Source: Amblyomma americanum (lineage: Eukaryota > Arthropoda > Arachnida > Ixodida > Ixodidae). From it: 64,000 nt of DNA. Made by a program: the position numbers and the translations under genes. The stretch spans positions 54,362,792-54,426,791 of the forward strand of contig NC_135505.1 of the NCBI RefSeq assembly GCF_052857255.1, read 5' to 3'. Positions within the stretch are counted from its first letter, which is position 1; every line of letters starts with the position of its first letter. The notes under the pieces were generated by a model. The model was not told where the DNA came from, searched no databases, and worked only from the letters and a program-made list of their open reading frames with translations. Shown in pieces: positions 46,620-59,707 of the stretch.

Positions 46620-46787
46620 AGAAAGATAGATAGATAAAGAGGAGGAGGGAAAGACAGGGTTGTTAACCAGAAAGGGGTTCCGGTTGGCTACCCTGCACTG
46701 GGGAGAGGGATTATGGGGCTAAAAGGAGGAAGAGAGAAGGGAAAAAGGCATAACACACACACGCACAACGCTGTCACAATTTGTCAC

Positions 46788-49700
46788 TCAATCCAATCGC
46801 TCTGAAGTAGGCAAAGAGTGCCTGTATGCCTTGAGGGCAGTCGACGGCTGTGGCCACGGACCGAGAATCTTTTGCTCTGTTAATGGGCGAGAATCTAGGC
46901 GGTCCAGGGCACAACACAGTGTATGTCTTGCACTCGCAAATGCAGGGCACTCACAGAGAAGATGAGCGATGGTCTCCTCACAACCGCAGCTTTCACAGGC
47001 AGGACTGTCGGCCATCCCCATCCGGAAAGCATAGTGGTTGGTAAAAGAAACACCGATCCATAAAAGGCATAACAATGTTGCGTCGCGAAGTGCTAAGTTA
47101 CGTGGAAGATGAAGGCGCAGTCCAGGGTCCAGTGCCTTGAGGCGAAAGTTGCAAAACTCTCCCGTGTTCCACGCTAAAAGTGTGAGCTCCAGCGCCAAAG
47201 GGCGAAGCCCACACTCTGCGTCAGGTCTTGATATTGGGATCCTCACTGGTAGTCTGTCGTTTTGAGCCGAACGCGCAGCCGCATCGGCCGGGTGATTACC
47301 GTTAATACCATAGTGTACTGGCAGCCATTGAAAAATGATGTCATGACCTTTGGAAACGGTGCCGTGGTACAGTAGACGAATCTCAGCAACAAGTTGTTCC
47401 TGCGACCCGCGGCGTAGCGCAGCTTGCAGGGCTTGAAGTGCTGCTTTAGAGTAAATGAAAACCGTCCAGTCATGTGGAGGTTCCTGACTGATGAACTCTA
47501 CCGCAGCCCGTAAGGCTGTGAGTTCCGCACCAGTTGAAGATGTTCGATAGGTCGTCTTCACTTTCATGAAGGTGGATCTGGCCGGTGTCACCACCGACCC
47601 CGCAGAGCTGGTCGAGTGAACTGATCCATCTGCGTAAAAATCTATGCGGTGACTGTGGTAAGAATTCAGGTGATTCAATGTCAGTTGTTTGAGAGCTGGT
47701 AGTGATACACAAGCTTTGTTCGTAATTCCAGGAATATAGAGGTGGACCCGAGGTTCATGAAGACTCCATAAGGGTGAGCACGGTCTTGACGCAGGGTGAA
47801 CTCCGATGGAAGATATGCGCGATGAGCTTCAATGGCTTTGGTGAATGTATTACGCGGCCTAATTATTGGGAGTGTTGCGAGGTGATGACAGGGAATTCGT
47901 GTGAGGTTCCGAATATGTGTTCTCATGGTGTCAACAGCAATGTATGTAGTAACAGGATGTTCCCGGGCAACAAGAACTGGTGCTGCTGTTGAAGCACACT
48001 TAGGCAGTCCAAGGCTGATACGGAGAGCTTGCGCTTGCACAGTTTGAAGAGTCTTGATATTTGTCTTTCTAATGGAACTGAATATCGGAAGACTGTACCG
48101 CATGTAGCCCAGAAATAGGGAACGGTACAGTTGCAGCACAGAGCGCACTGATGCGCCCCAGGACTTTCCCCCGAGGAAGGAGAGGACGTGGGCAATCGCA
48201 ATTAGTCTCTTTCTCATGTCGTAGACATGTGGACACCACGAGAGGTTCCTGTCGATAACAACACCAAGGAATCTGTGGCTTCACCATTAATGCGAATGGT
48301 GTAGCGTGACATTATTTTGCGTGTGAACGCCACAAGTGAACACTTTTCGGGCGAAATGTTCAGGCCCTGCAAGCGAAGATAAGATGTCAATATCGATGCC
48401 GCCTTTTGAAGTCTTGCACGAACTTGAGGACGGGTCACCCCTGATGCCCAAATACAGATGTCGTCTGCATATACCGAGATCTGAGCAGATTGTGGCAATA
48501 CATCGACCAGGCCGATGAGAGCAAGGTTGAAGAGAACTGGGCTCAGCACTCCACCCTGAGGGACTGCGCGCGAAGTTCGGTGTAAGGACGTTGGTCCGTC
48601 CGCAGTCAGTACAAAAAACGACCTCTCTGACAAATAGCTGCGTATCCAGCTTAACGTGCAGCCTCCGATCTCAGCAGCTTCCATTTCGTCCAAAATGGCC
48701 TGATGCGTTACGTTGTCGTACGCGCCCTTGATATCCAAAAACAATGCCACGGTCAATCTTTTCAAACTTTTGCTGTGGTGCACAGACGTTACTTGGTCAA
48801 CCACATTGTCGATAGAAGAGCGGCCCCATCGGAACCCAGACATGAAGGTTGGATAAATCTGATATCGCTCCAAGTACCATTCCACGCGTGTGAGCAGCAT
48901 TCTTTCCATGACTTTGCCGACGCAGCTGATGAGTGCAATTGGACGGTATGATGAAAGGTCGAGCGATGATTTCCCCGGCTTAAGAAGTGGAACCCGACGA
49001 CTGGTCTTCCAATCATGAGGAACTATTCCAGCAGTCCATGACTTGTTATAAGTCCAAAAGAGCCCGCCGAGCTTCTTTGCCAAGGTTGGCAAGTGCGGAG
49101 TACGTCACACCATCGGGCCCTGGTGATGATGACCTTCTACAACAAGCCAGCGGAGCATCAAGTTCTTCCATGAAGAATAGTGCATCCATCCGAGAATCCC
49201 GTGAGGGTGGAACATTGTTGCAGTGCAGCGTTGCGCCTGGATTCGGAGGGCCTGTTATTCTTGGGCAGAAATCTTCAGCTACCTTAACCACACTGCGCCT
49301 TTGGTGGAGCGCTACGGATTTGAACGGGTAGCACAGTTGAGGGTACGTGCGAAGACCCCGAATTACATTCCAAACGCGTGACAAAGGCTTCCGTGGATCA
49401 AGTGTTTGGCAAAATGTCCTCTATCGTTGTGTTTGCAGTGCCTGAATTCTGCGCTGAATCTTCTGTATGCGCCTAGCATCTCTTAGGTCTAGGCGCGACT
49501 TTGTGCGTCGGTATCTGCGCTCTGCCCTGCGCCGTTGTGATCGCAGTCGCTGCAATTCGAAGTCAAAATCGGTGTAGTTTGCGACAGGGTATAAGAGGCA
49601 GGTGGCGTGTTCCATGGCCTCCTTAATGTTTTGTTCAAGACCGTTACAGAAGCCCTCTGCGCAAGTAGCCTTCAAAAGTAATTTAAAAACTGTCCAGTCA

Positions 49701-50419
49701 ATGCGCTGCCTACACGTGGCTGGGGAAAATGTGGAATGGCCGGTAATAATCAGATAGGTTGGGATATGGTCGCTGCCATGGGTTTCTACATCCGAAAACC
49801 ACCGGACGCTGTTATTAAGGCACTTTGAAACGAAAGTCAAGTCCAAGCAGCTGCTATAAGTCACCCCTCGTATATAGGTCGGGCTTCCGTCATTCAGGCA
49901 CTGGAGGTCATGGTCAGAGGCGAAGGACACAAGCTGTCTTCCCCTAACGTCCATCCTAACGCCTCCCCACATGGTGCGATGAGCATTAAAGTCACCCATA
50001 ATAGCCCACGGAGCAGGTGTGGCTGCCATCAAACCACTCAACCTTCTGGCCTCGAAACGACTTGATGGCGCCAAGTACACCGCCAATAGCGTAAACGTCA
50101 GGTCACGGCTCTTCACTGTCAGGTCAACGTACTGATTGTCTTCGTTCGGAGGAACTGAATGTTGCACATATGTAAGTTCACGTCGAATTTAGACGATGAC
50201 TTTGCTGGATCTGTTGCACGTGGGTGATGAAAGTGCCTCGTAACCGGATATTCGCAAAATTGCCGGGGTATTCGGTTCACAAATCACAAGAATGGGGAAG
50301 TGATTCTCGTAGACATAGTGCCGTAAATCGAAAATCCGGGACTGGAGCCCACGAGCATTCCATTGGAAAATGAAAGCTTGCTTGACTTTCTTTTGAAAAG
50401 ACAGGTGCGAAGGACCCAT
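46788..50419 (-). pseudogene. LINE ORF2 (endonuclease, RT, RNase H)
   Basis: Endonuclease: IFQWNARGLQSRIFDLRHYV, ILVICE, AIMGDFNAHRTMWGG, SSCLDLTFVS, HGSDHIPTYLI, with one in-frame TAA at 50189-50191 and a TAG at 49421-49423 where Trp is usual. RT, after a shift near 49050: SSLDLSSYRPIALISCVGKV, FMSGFRWGRSSIDNVVDQV, ALFLDIKGAYDNVTHQAIL, PQGGVLSPVLFNLALIGLVD, ISVYADDICIW with both aspartates. A shift near 48265 leads to the thumb, another near 47680 to RNase H: DFYADGSVHST (Asp), TGAELTALRAAVEF (Glu), FIYSKAALQAL where the third Asp (usually DSKAAL) is Tyr, WLPVHYGINGNHPADAAA. The C-terminal finger is CESCGCEETIAHLLC. Confidence 0.82.
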
Positions 50420-50427
50420 GATGCCGT

Positions 50428-51897
50428 CTACTGTAGAGCCTCAAGAACTGGATGTAGCGCGTCCAGCACTTGAAGTGCGCTATGTTCGGCTGGCGTGTGT
50501 AGGCTGGAAAGCAGAGCACGCATGGCATTCATTAGTGTCGTGAGCATTGCAATCACTTGCATATCTGGGCCATGGCCCTGATCGTGCCTGTTTACTGGAC
50601 CAGTCCTAAGCTCTGCACACTGCCCTGAGTGCGCCAACATCCCTGACTTAGTAGGCGTAGAAGGCCTTCGCAGTGGTGGCCAAGTTGAATCTGAGGCAGC
50701 AGGTCCAGCCTCACCAAGCGCCGGGCTCCCTTGATTTGGTACGGTTTTTGGTGGAGGCAGACAAGCTGCAGTTGGGTTTGGGGCATTATTGTCAAATGTG
50801 ACTGCTTTCTTTGACGACCTGCGGCGGCGCGAACGACGTCGTCGCACGTTTGCGGCGGCTTGTTTGTGCGTAGAATAGTCTCGCACCATTTTCTTCAGTA
50901 CCGCCCGCTCGGTCTTTAGACGGGGGCAGTCTTTCGAGGAAGAGTCTTGAGGGCCGTGGCAGTTGGCGCACTTCAAGGTAGTCGCGTGGCCGATCCTCAT
51001 GCACTTCCTGCATTGAAGTGGCTTAGGCACAAAAGGTCGAACTGGATAACGAAAGTGCCCAACCATCACGTACGATGGTATACAGTCACCCTTGAAGGTC
51101 AGCTTGATGCATGGAGATGTGCCTAACCGCTGAACTTGAATGATGGAAATGCCGTCGGTTGCCGGCTTGATCAACATGTGGTAAATCTGCATCACAGATG
51201 GCGATATCGACGTTGTAGATTACGCCAGCCGTAGTGCCGCTGCCCTGGTGAATAAGGGGGCGTTAACTGATGTTGCCGAGTTTTATCATTGCGGTTAAAT
51301 TTTCTAGTGAACTTCGCTCCACCACATCAATGGCAATGACGTTTTGAACGGGTTGATTCTGACATCTTTTATGCCTCCCGGTACAAGGCTCTCCAGATAA
51401 ATAGAGATGGCTTGCCTGTTCACTAGGTTCAAGTTGTCCGTTGAGTTCAACGGCACAAACAAGGCTGTATACGCTGAGGAACTTCGCGCCGTGATGATCG
51501 TTGGCGTTCTTGGTGAAGACACCGTTGACGTGCTAGATGAGGACGATTCGGCTTGTCTACGCAGCCTGCACTTGGCCTTCTTGCCAACAACCTGTATGAA
51601 ACCGTCGTCGGCCGAGGACGAGGAGTCTTCACTTGGCACCGAGTACACAACAGTGCCCTGGCTGCTCGAGTCACTCTGGCGGTGCAGGCGCTTCCTCTGG
51701 GCGGCTGCTGCCGACCCACCGGGTTCCAGTAGAGGCACAGCAGCCTCCACTTCCAATGCCGTGGAAAAAGGGAGCGGCGCCTCCCTGATTATAGCACAAA
51801 TTACCAAAAAAACTGCGCAGACGTGAAGGCAGCGTTCTGATACAGAACAAAAGAGCTTCCAAATGAAACTCCAGATAAGGCTGACTTGCGCCCACAA
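50428..51897 (-). pseudogene. LINE ORF1 (Gag-like nucleic-acid-binding protein)
   Basis: N-terminal Ser-rich region (SDSSSQGTVVYSVPSEDSSS, GFIQVVGKKAKCRLRRQ), a structured middle (AYTALFVPLNSTDNLNLVNR, AISIYLESLVPGGIKDVRIN), a frameshifted stretch around 51195-51320, then YVMVGHFRYPVRPFVPKPLQ and two to three knuckles: CRKCMRIGHATTLKC, CANCHGPQDSSSKDC. A basic Arg/Ser block (RRRRSRRRRSSKK) and a C-terminal tail end at the TAG at 50428-50430. The frames before and after the damaged stretch are the same. The true start is uncertain; TTG lies where an ATG before EVEAAVPLLEPG would be expected. Confidence 0.75.
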
Positions 51898-51960
51898 AAA
51901 ATTGAATTACTCGGCGACATCGTTGCAACAAGCGTGCTCGGGGGTCGTCGAGCAGAATGC

Positions 51961-54599
51961 TCGCCATTTTCGGCTGCGCTCAGTTTAAAGCTGATCGTGA
52001 ACCTTCTATATACGGCGTGCAAGGTTACCACAACGGTCTGGAACAACGTAGTATCGGCTCCGTCTGGATGAGCACAATCGGGATAAATATGACCGCGACT
52101 TGCATCGCAAACAAAGCGATAAAGCTGCGTGCCGGCAGCTTTCGAGAGTGAACAAACAAACAGTACAGATTCCCGACAATTTGGCCCCTCGGCTAGCGGC
52201 AGCAAAAAACTTTGCGAAAAACCCATTCCAGGTTATATGGCGCGTGTGACACGCTGACATTGCAGATGACCTTCCTCAGCAGCACCTTTTTTTGGAATGA
52301 GCTACCTCGCAACATTCGCGCCTCACCCTCTGGCGCATACTGCGAGCTGATTCTTACAGCTACGAGGGAGCAGCCGGGACCACTGGTCAACATCGCAGTA
52401 TTCAAGACACCGGACTTGATTCATGCAACTTGTCCCTCAATGCCGATGGGTTCCACCCTTATTGCGGTCTACAAAGGCGAGTCCCTTTCTTGACTTGAAA
52501 ATTTTGTGTCGTTCTTTAATTGTCAACGGTATTTGTTCTCATTGGAAGGACAAACGCCTTTGAGAGCGGTCTTAAGAAACTAAGCAATAAAACTATATAT
52601 TGGACAAAACTTGTGCTTTTCGAGTACACTACTGGAGAAAGCAGAATGCAAAGGCCACTGCAACTGGAGAAATAACCGGTCTAGTTGGACTATGCCAGAT
52701 TTAAGAAAGAAAGATAGTGCTGGAATTTTTTCATAAGTTAAGCGTTCATATAACATCGTCGCTTCCAACCATTCGCTGCAGCCTTAGTATGGCACTGGTG
52801 CTATCCCGCATATGGGAACAAATACAATGCAAACATATATTGGCGTACGATCCACAAAGTGGTATGTTAAAATTATTTATTTTCATAAATTCACTTTTTT
52901 CATACGTGCTGTGCAGAAACAGCCAGATCTGCAATTTTAAGAGGCAAGTTCTTTCTTCATCAAATGAATTACGACGAATTTATATAAACATTGTATAAAA
53001 GTGGAATGAACAAAATATACTATACTGGCCATTAAACGATTGCGAATAGATGATGCGCGTTTCAGATTAAATAGAAGAGAGCGAAGGGCGTGTTTTCTGG
53101 CCGAACGTAATGTTCGCGCGTTAATGTCTGGAACGAATTCTTCTACACACATTGTGTTCCAGCGAACAAGTATTCCGGAAGCATACAAGCAGACGTGCCC
53201 ACAATTTTTAACAGCAGAAGAGAGAAGTGGCACCTTACCAATAATGCTTGAAGCTATTTCAAACAGTCTATTTTCGCTTTGGCGTCGCTTCGAACCTACA
53301 TTAAGGTGGGTGCGACTTAAATACAATAACCAAAGCGCTGACTGTGTATAAAACATGAATAATTTATACCATAGTCTTAAAGAATGGTTCTCAAAAACGC
53401 GAGATAATTAATAAAAATGAAAAATAAATGTCAGCCACGTACTTAAAGAGCTATTAGAAGTAGTTTCAAGTCCATTAGCGTCCCCGTATATAAATAAGGG
53501 CGCAATTTCAAGAAGTCGGCAAGACTATTCTCCTCTCTGACTAATTTGTCTCCTTGAGAAGTATTTCTTTTCAAATTCTATCTACTCGTTAGGATTAAAT
53601 GTCAAAAGAAAAACTGAGACCTATGCCAAAATTGTCCGCAATCCCAAAGTAATGGGCCAGAAATCGAGAAGCTGCAAGCGTGCCTGTATAATTATATCCT
53701 GTCCACTCTCTTGAGTGATTTGAGAGTCTGCGGCGGCTTCATGTCATCTTTTTCCACTTCATCCTTCTTCTGGTGTCTCTCCTTCCTTTTAATATAAGGA
53801 AAATTTTAGCTCGAACAACTGAATTTTGGACACTATCAGATACCATTTTTTTTCAGGAATTCCTGATTGTAAAAGTTTGACAGCATGACGGCCTTTTTTA
53901 TATATACAAGCTGTTCCGACTAACCTGTGCTCAGCACTAATAAAGTGATATTTTTCCTAATAAGACGTACACAGAGGACATTATAGGTCAGCACATATTT
54001 AAATGCTCCTAATTTCTACATAACTGTTCTGTAATCTAACTTTGTAATCACTAACTTTAGTGCATCAGGTTCTAATGAAAAGTGGTGGATTAGGTTGACA
54101 ACTGCTCATTTCAGTTTCCTTTAACCTGAAGTTAGCGCAGGTCTCTTTTTTCATGCTTAAAAACAACCCGAGTGATTTATAAGTTCTAACTGCAAAAATT
54201 CACTAAGCCGTCATTGTGTACATAAATTCTTTTACTACCGCAACTAACCTTCCATGATATTTGACAGAATTTAACTAAACGATATTGACAACTGATGGAA
54301 AGCTGTGTTTCGTGCCTTTTTACCGTTATTGTGTTAAGTTTTTATGAAAAGCGCTAGGATTAAAGGCAATACGTGATACCAAGATAACAACCGAGTCCAT
54401 GAGTACGCAAACAGTAGTAGTGAATATAATAAAATCTGTACAGAAGGCGGTCCCACAGCGCACGACTGTCGACGGGACCTCCTAGAGCAAAGCAAGTAGT
54501 GTAAAGTATCAAAGAATGAAAGGCAGTGTATCACGTAATTAGCGTAACTATACAACATACAAGGAAAGCGACGGAAACAATATCATCTGTGAAAAACAG
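51961..54599. other. unassigned, several open frames without recognised domains
   Basis: A plus-strand frame at 52212-52493 (starting MRKTHSRLYGA) and overlapping frames at 52937-53356 on both strands are the longest. None shows a domain, signal peptide or supported splice sites. From 53400 to 54600 the sequence is AT-rich and featureless. Confidence 0.3.
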
Positions 54600-56582
54600 A
54601 ACGAAATGTATACAGAGCAACAACACTGAAACATAGTGTTTAACCAGCACAAAAATACGCGCACTAAGGAACACAGAACAATGAAAAACGAGCGCTGAAC
54701 TGCAGCTTTATTTTGAAGAGAACGCGAAAACCCTTTCACATATACCCTCAGGGCCGCCACCCAGCAGGAAAAAAACACCGAGATATAAATTATTTCGAAG
54801 ATACAGCCAGCCTTCATTTGAGGCCTTAGGCAGGAGTGGGAAATACAGATACAATCGAATAGCACACAGCATAAAAGCATTGCAAGACATTTTTCAGCAT
54901 AGTGTGCGCATGCAAAAATGATAAAATGCAGGAACATGAGTGCTACTTGTAGACCTTCGCTGTGACAGAGAAAATGACAACAAATAAACAAACAAACCAG
55001 GTTACACTTCATCTGTTCACGTGTCAACCACGTGTCCATCAGAAGGAGCAAATGCCACGATTAAAGGGTCGAACTATACAGACGACAGTTAACAAACCAA
55101 CGCCAGATAGATGAAAAACAACAAGCAGCGCGAGAAAACTGGGCAAAGGAAGTTTTCTCTCCCTTTCATTTCTGCGTACAAAACGAAAAAAGGCTAGTGA
55201 GTGAGTGAAAAACTTTTATTGAACATTTGCGTAGTTCGGCGGCAGCAGGATCCGCGTCGTCTTCATATCATGCGATCCCGGATCCCGTCTTCGCAAGGTC
55301 GGGCCCTCATTCCAGGGCTCCGCTGAGCCGCGCTGCCTCGTATGTGTGCAGCACCAGGGTCTTTTGGACCGTGAGCTCGCTGCTGACGCGCCGGCTCTCC
55401 CATTGCTCCGCATTTATGTGTTTGTGTTGGTGGAATTTTATGTTTCGCTCACACTCCCATGTGATGTGGTACAGCGTTGGTACCGCCCCGCACCACGTGC
55501 ATGTGGCTCTGTATTGTGTAGGAAACATCTTGTTTAGTATGTGTAAATTTGGAAAAATACCCGTCTGCAGTCTGCGCCACCCGGTAGCCTCTTCCTTTGT
55601 TAGTGCCTTGTGTGGCGGAGGATATCTAAACCTTAAGCCCCTGTATAGGGCCAGGTGCTCTGCATACCCCCCGTCGCAGGCTCGGGTGCAAAAGTCGTCC
55701 GGTAATCCCGCTCGGAAACTCATCGCTCGAGCATGGCCGTCCGTCCGATCTTTCATTTCCCTTAATACCTGCATGTCCGGGTATCCAAACCAGGCTGTGT
55801 ATCCAGGCTGTGTGTCCGGGTATCCAAACCAGGGCTAACAAAAACGTGATACAAAAACGTGGTGCCCTTAAAAGCGAAAAACAGAATGAGACAAAGCGCA
55901 ATATGGAAGCACTAAGAACATGTAGCAGATAAAAAAAACACCATGTATGTGAAAACCAACAAGAAAACACGGCTATGCGAAAGTCGTGGAGGATGGTAAA
56001 ATGCGTTGAAGACCAAAAATGCACAAAATGCATCTGCAACTAAGCATGTCGTTAAAAGCGAGAAAAAAAGACGCAACCTTAAAACACCGTAAAAGGAAAA
56101 ACTTGCAAAAAGCATGACGGGGAAGCAGTGACAGCCCGCAATGAACACGCTGTAGAGTAAATTATTGAGGCAAATGACACGAAGCTACAACCGCAAAGCT
56201 AAAATTCGAATGCTACATGGGGAAGACAAAGCATGGAATGGCTTTTAAGAACGGTGGATGAAGAAATGTTGATTATCAAACCAGACAGGAATGCAATCTC
56301 TTTGTGTGAAAGCAAAACGGAGGGTGTACTAGCACATCCACACTTGAGATTTAAAATCTTGGCATATTCTGCTATTTCGCGAGTCAGCTGCTTGTGTCAT
56401 TTCTCTAGAATCGCGGTTTTTTCAAACACAGTGGCGCACTGTTCACCAGGGCCTAGTTGTTCGTGCTGGCATTCCCTACAGTGGACTGGAAGGTTCCTGA
56501 GTGAAGTTCCAGATTAGTCCCCTCTATGTTCTATTAGCCGTTCGTTGATACGTCGGCCTGTTTGGCTGATGTACGCCTCCCC
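54600..56582 (-). mobile_element. Penelope-like element, GIY-YIG endonuclease end and 3' region (left arm)
   Basis: On the minus strand from 56582: CGEAYISQTGRRINERLIEH (GIY-YIG core, with YIS for YIG), LPVHCRECQHEQLGPGEQC, VFEKTAIL, LTREIAEYAKILNLKCG, CASTPSVLLSHKEIAFL. This is the C-terminal endonuclease of Penelope-like elements. The following 3' region is shared, in opposite orientation, with 56586-57475: TTTTAAGGTTGCGTC, GCATTTTGTGCATTTTTGG, GCATAGCCGTGTTTTCTTG and, farther out, AAAATAAAG with AGCGCTCGTTT. A LINE fragment at 55197-55832 interrupts it, and the arm has about 230 bp near 54790-55010 absent from the other copy. RT is missing. Confidence 0.75.
55197..55832 (-). mobile_element. 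5'-truncated I-group LINE inserted in the Penelope-like element
   Basis: Minus-strand reading: LVWIPGHAGIKGNERSDG (end of RNase H), then AMSFRAGLPDDFCTRAC, LALYRGLRFRYPPPHKALTK, EEATGWRRLQTGIFPNL and the finger CTWCGAVPTLYHITWEC, a 3' UTR with CAATAAAAG and a TCACTCACTCAC tail. GGCTA at 55192-55196 and 55833-55837 flank it as a 5-bp target duplication. The 5' edge carries a short repeat of VWIPGH-coding sequence. Confidence 0.82.
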
Positions 56583-56585
56583 ACA

Positions 56586-57475
56586 AGTCAAAATCGCGAT
56601 ATAATAGAAGCAGCCAAGAATATAAAACTCAGCAGTGAAGGTGTTAGTACGCCCTCTGTTCTACTTTCCCAAAAGAAGATTGCATTCCTGTCTAGCTTTG
56701 ATTTTACCTTCCTTCACCCTCCGTTCATCGAATCCATTCCGCGCCTTGCTTTCCCCCTGTTGTATTAAAATTCTAGATTCTCAATTTGCACTTCTTGTCA
56801 TTTTCATGGATATTTTATTGCATAGCCGTGTTCATTGTTGGCTCTCAAAGCTTCCACGTTATGTTTTCTTAATTATTTGCTCTTACGGTCTTTTAAGGTT
56901 GCGTCTTTTTTTCTCGCTTTTAATGACATGCTTACATACAGGTGCATTTTGTGCATTTTTGGTCTTTAATGCCTTTTTTCATCCTCCTCGACTTTCGTAT
57001 AGCCGTGTTTTCTTGTTGACTTTCATGTACATCGTGTTTTTTTATCTGGTTCAGGTTCTTAATGCTTCCATATTGCGTTTTGTCTCGTTGTGTTTTTCAC
57101 TTTTGAGGGATCGTTTTTGTCTCGCGTGTTTGTTCGTTCTTTTGTTGTTTTATGTAGAAATGAGAGAGACAGTAAACCTCCTTTCTGCAGTTTTTTCGCG
57201 CTACTTATTTTTTCATCTGTCTGGGGCTTGACTTGTTATTTGTCGTCTGTAGAGTTCGACTCTTTGTTCGTGCCGTTTGCTCCTATTGATTGACACGTGC
57301 ATTAAATTCCCGGGTTTTGTTCCTGGCGGGCGGTGGCCCTGAAGGTATATATGCAATGCTGTTCGCGTTTTTCTAAAATAAAGTGGCAGTCTAGCGCTCG
57401 TTTGTCCTTGTTTTTTGTTCCTTCGCCCGCGTCTTCTCGCGCTGGTAGAACACCGTGGAAAACCAACTAGGCCGT
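56586..57475 (+). mobile_element. Penelope-like element, GIY-YIG C-terminus and 3' region (right arm)
   Basis: Plus-strand RDIIEAAKNIKLSSEGVSTP, SVLLSQKKIAFLSSF at 56595-56700 is the last part of the endonuclease; stop follows LLY at 56766. The rest, to about 57475, matches the 3' region of the left arm in inverted orientation (TTTTAAGGTTGCGTC at 56893; AAATGAGAGAGACAG; TCGTCTGTAGAGTTCGAC; GGTGGCCCTGAAGG; AAAATAAAGTGGCAG). Divergence of the arms is moderate, so the two are separate old insertions or an old inverted duplication. The long hydrophobic frame here is not a gene. Confidence 0.75.
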
Positions 57476-59707
57476 CAACTAGCCCGTCAGCCTCCCACTG
57501 CTCGAGAGTAGAAACTTGTCTTAGAGACTCCGGTGGCGCCTTCTCGTTACAGTTCCATAATATGTTATCGTAAATGGCCATTTTGCCACATTGTGCACAT
57601 TCCGAGCCGTAATCGCCGGGATAAAATTTTCATAGTAAGTAACGAGTCATGAAGGATCGCGTCTGGATTCGCCTCCAAGTGGTCTTCTGCTCCTTATCCA
57701 AAGTTTTGTCTGGAGAGACCAGATCCTCCTTTTTTGTTTAAAATGATTTGTGATGTCGTGATATGACGCTAGGCTGTCCTTCGAGAAAGTCTCAGTAATT
57801 ACCGCGTCCCCTTCTCAGCTGACGAATACTCGAGCTTTGATATGCGCCGCTTCGTTACCAGGGGTCCGCGAGTATGCCGGGACACTAAGCAACTCAATAG
57901 TTGTAAGTTTTTTGTTTGATGCAGTATGTTCACTGCTGCCTGTTAAACTCTGTCCCTCGCATAACTGCGTATGGCGAATTTTTAGCCGCTCTGGATACTA
58001 TCAGCGCTAATGCCGTTAATTAGGACATACGCAGCAATTCTGTACAACACGGGAAACTGTTTGTGAGCGCGATTTTTTCATATAATGTAAAAATTCACTG
58101 CGACATTCAATACATCCGGTGATCGCCCGACGGCAGTCTTGTATTTTTGTTTCTATTCACGTTTCTGCTATCGTCAGGAGCGTTCCCCATTGATTTTTTA
58201 TCACTGTCTTAACTGTTCGATGCGATCAATGGAAACACTTTAAAAGAAATATTTTGCAACAGGTCAGAATAATTGACCATTACGTTCAATATTTCTATAC
58301 CTCTCTCTTACAATTTTCCAATTTTCACAAATTTCGTCCAAGATAGCTATACTTGTTACGTTTTATTAGTGCTGGAGAATATCAGAATTCCTTTCGTGTC
58401 GACAGCCGCTAGCGCGAACGCTTGTTTCTATGGAATTTCCCTTTTCTTTCTTGAAAATGTATTCTTGGGAACTTAGCTGTTGACTCCGATAATAGACGGT
58501 CAAATTCATTAGCAATATCTTTGAAAGAGCTTTGAGAATAGTTGCATCTTTTTACTGCCGCATAACGAGATGCCTTATGCACAGCGAAACACTGCAATTT
58601 ATTGCATTCCTATTATAATTGTTCATTAGGCACTGTTCAACCTTCCAGTGATGCAGGAGAAGCTTACATTTCTAGGAAAAATATTTCATCACAAAATAAG
58701 GTACGTCAGAAGACTGACAAGAACGAACCATTTGAAACCATCTGAAATATTGATGTAAAGTATAGCAAAGAATTACTGAAGTAATTCCGCATTCTTATTT
58801 CTGTTCCTGTGCTGGAGCCAACTATGAAGAGGTTATCTGTTAACGCGTTTCTAGCGGGCTTTATGTCGCCCTTCGTAAGACAACTGAATCTCATAATTTT
58901 CGGTATCTTCTCTGCTACGCAATAGGCACCAATTTTTGAAGATACCTAGAAAGCTCATTATTAACCTCCACAAGCCCTAGACTTTCCCTAACATCAATAC
59001 AATAGCGAAATCACACTGTAGTGTAACCGCGACTCTGTGGTCGCACATATCCATTGTTGCGAATCATTAAACTACACAATTCTATCCTGTTCCACAAAAT
59101 ACAGACTGGTAGCCATGACCAACATAACACCCTAGACAGCCCATGGATGTCTGCTATCAGGACTGATTAGGAGGTAATTTATACGACAATGTACATAGTC
59201 ACCTGTTATCTGAGACAGTGGCAGTAATTTGGGGAAGGTAGTGCCAGCACACCTGTGGGGTGATTTTCGCACCCTTTTAAATTAAAGACACAGATCATTA
59301 ACCCCTAGTCTATGCAAACAGCTTCAGCCGCGATCTACACGGCTCATGTCACTAACCATGAATCTAATTCTTTCCTTACAACCGATAAAATTGGCTTTGA
59401 AGAAACCGTTTTGGAACCGCAATTATTCGCATGTAATAATTACGTTTTGAAGCTTGGGTCACTTCGCGGTCGTTGACTGCAAATTCTTAGATATCGTTAA
59501 GCCTTCGGCATCATGTTTTATCAGCTTCTCCTTTTAAAATTTTGCAAACTTGAAATTTGTAATGACACATTGAAGAGAGAGAATGCATTTGGGTGCTCGC
59601 TCTGAACATATGATAGCGAATGATTCGTTCTATAATGTTTCATCAGTCATTGAGTGTTGATCACGAGTCAGTAACAAGACTTCTCTTCTTTCTTATCTAT
59701 ATCACAG
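57476..59707. other. unassigned AT-rich sequence
   Basis: No domain, tail or repeat that I can identify. It ends at a pyrimidine-rich stretch that forms a candidate splice acceptor (59681-59707). Confidence 0.35.

Larger units (their letters stand above)
46620..51960 (-). mobile_element. nearly full-length I-group LINE with two ORFs and RNase H
   Basis: Minus strand order: ORF1 (51897-50428), an 8-nt gap, ORF2 (50419-46788) with endonuclease, RT, RNase H and C-terminal finger, a 3' UTR, and a short TATC-repeat tail (GATAGATAGATA on the plus strand at 46625-46636). This is the best-preserved LINE in the window: only about four frameshifts and a few stops. The 5' UTR probably extends into 51900-51960 but is not delimited. 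No target duplication was found. Confidence 0.82.

Noticed and set aside
52212..52493. 94-codon plus-strand frame
   Set aside because: No signal peptide, domain or exon signals; kept only as unassigned.
52937..53356. Opposed frames of 139 and 103 codons
   Set aside because: Mutually overlapping on both strands without recognisable domains.
54548..55051. 167-codon hydrophobic frame resembling a membrane protein
   Set aside because: It lies in the T-rich 3' region of a Penelope-like element, shared with the inverted copy.
56635..57231. 198-codon frame with hydrophobic segments
   Set aside because: Same shared Penelope 3' region; not conserved as a frame between the two arms.
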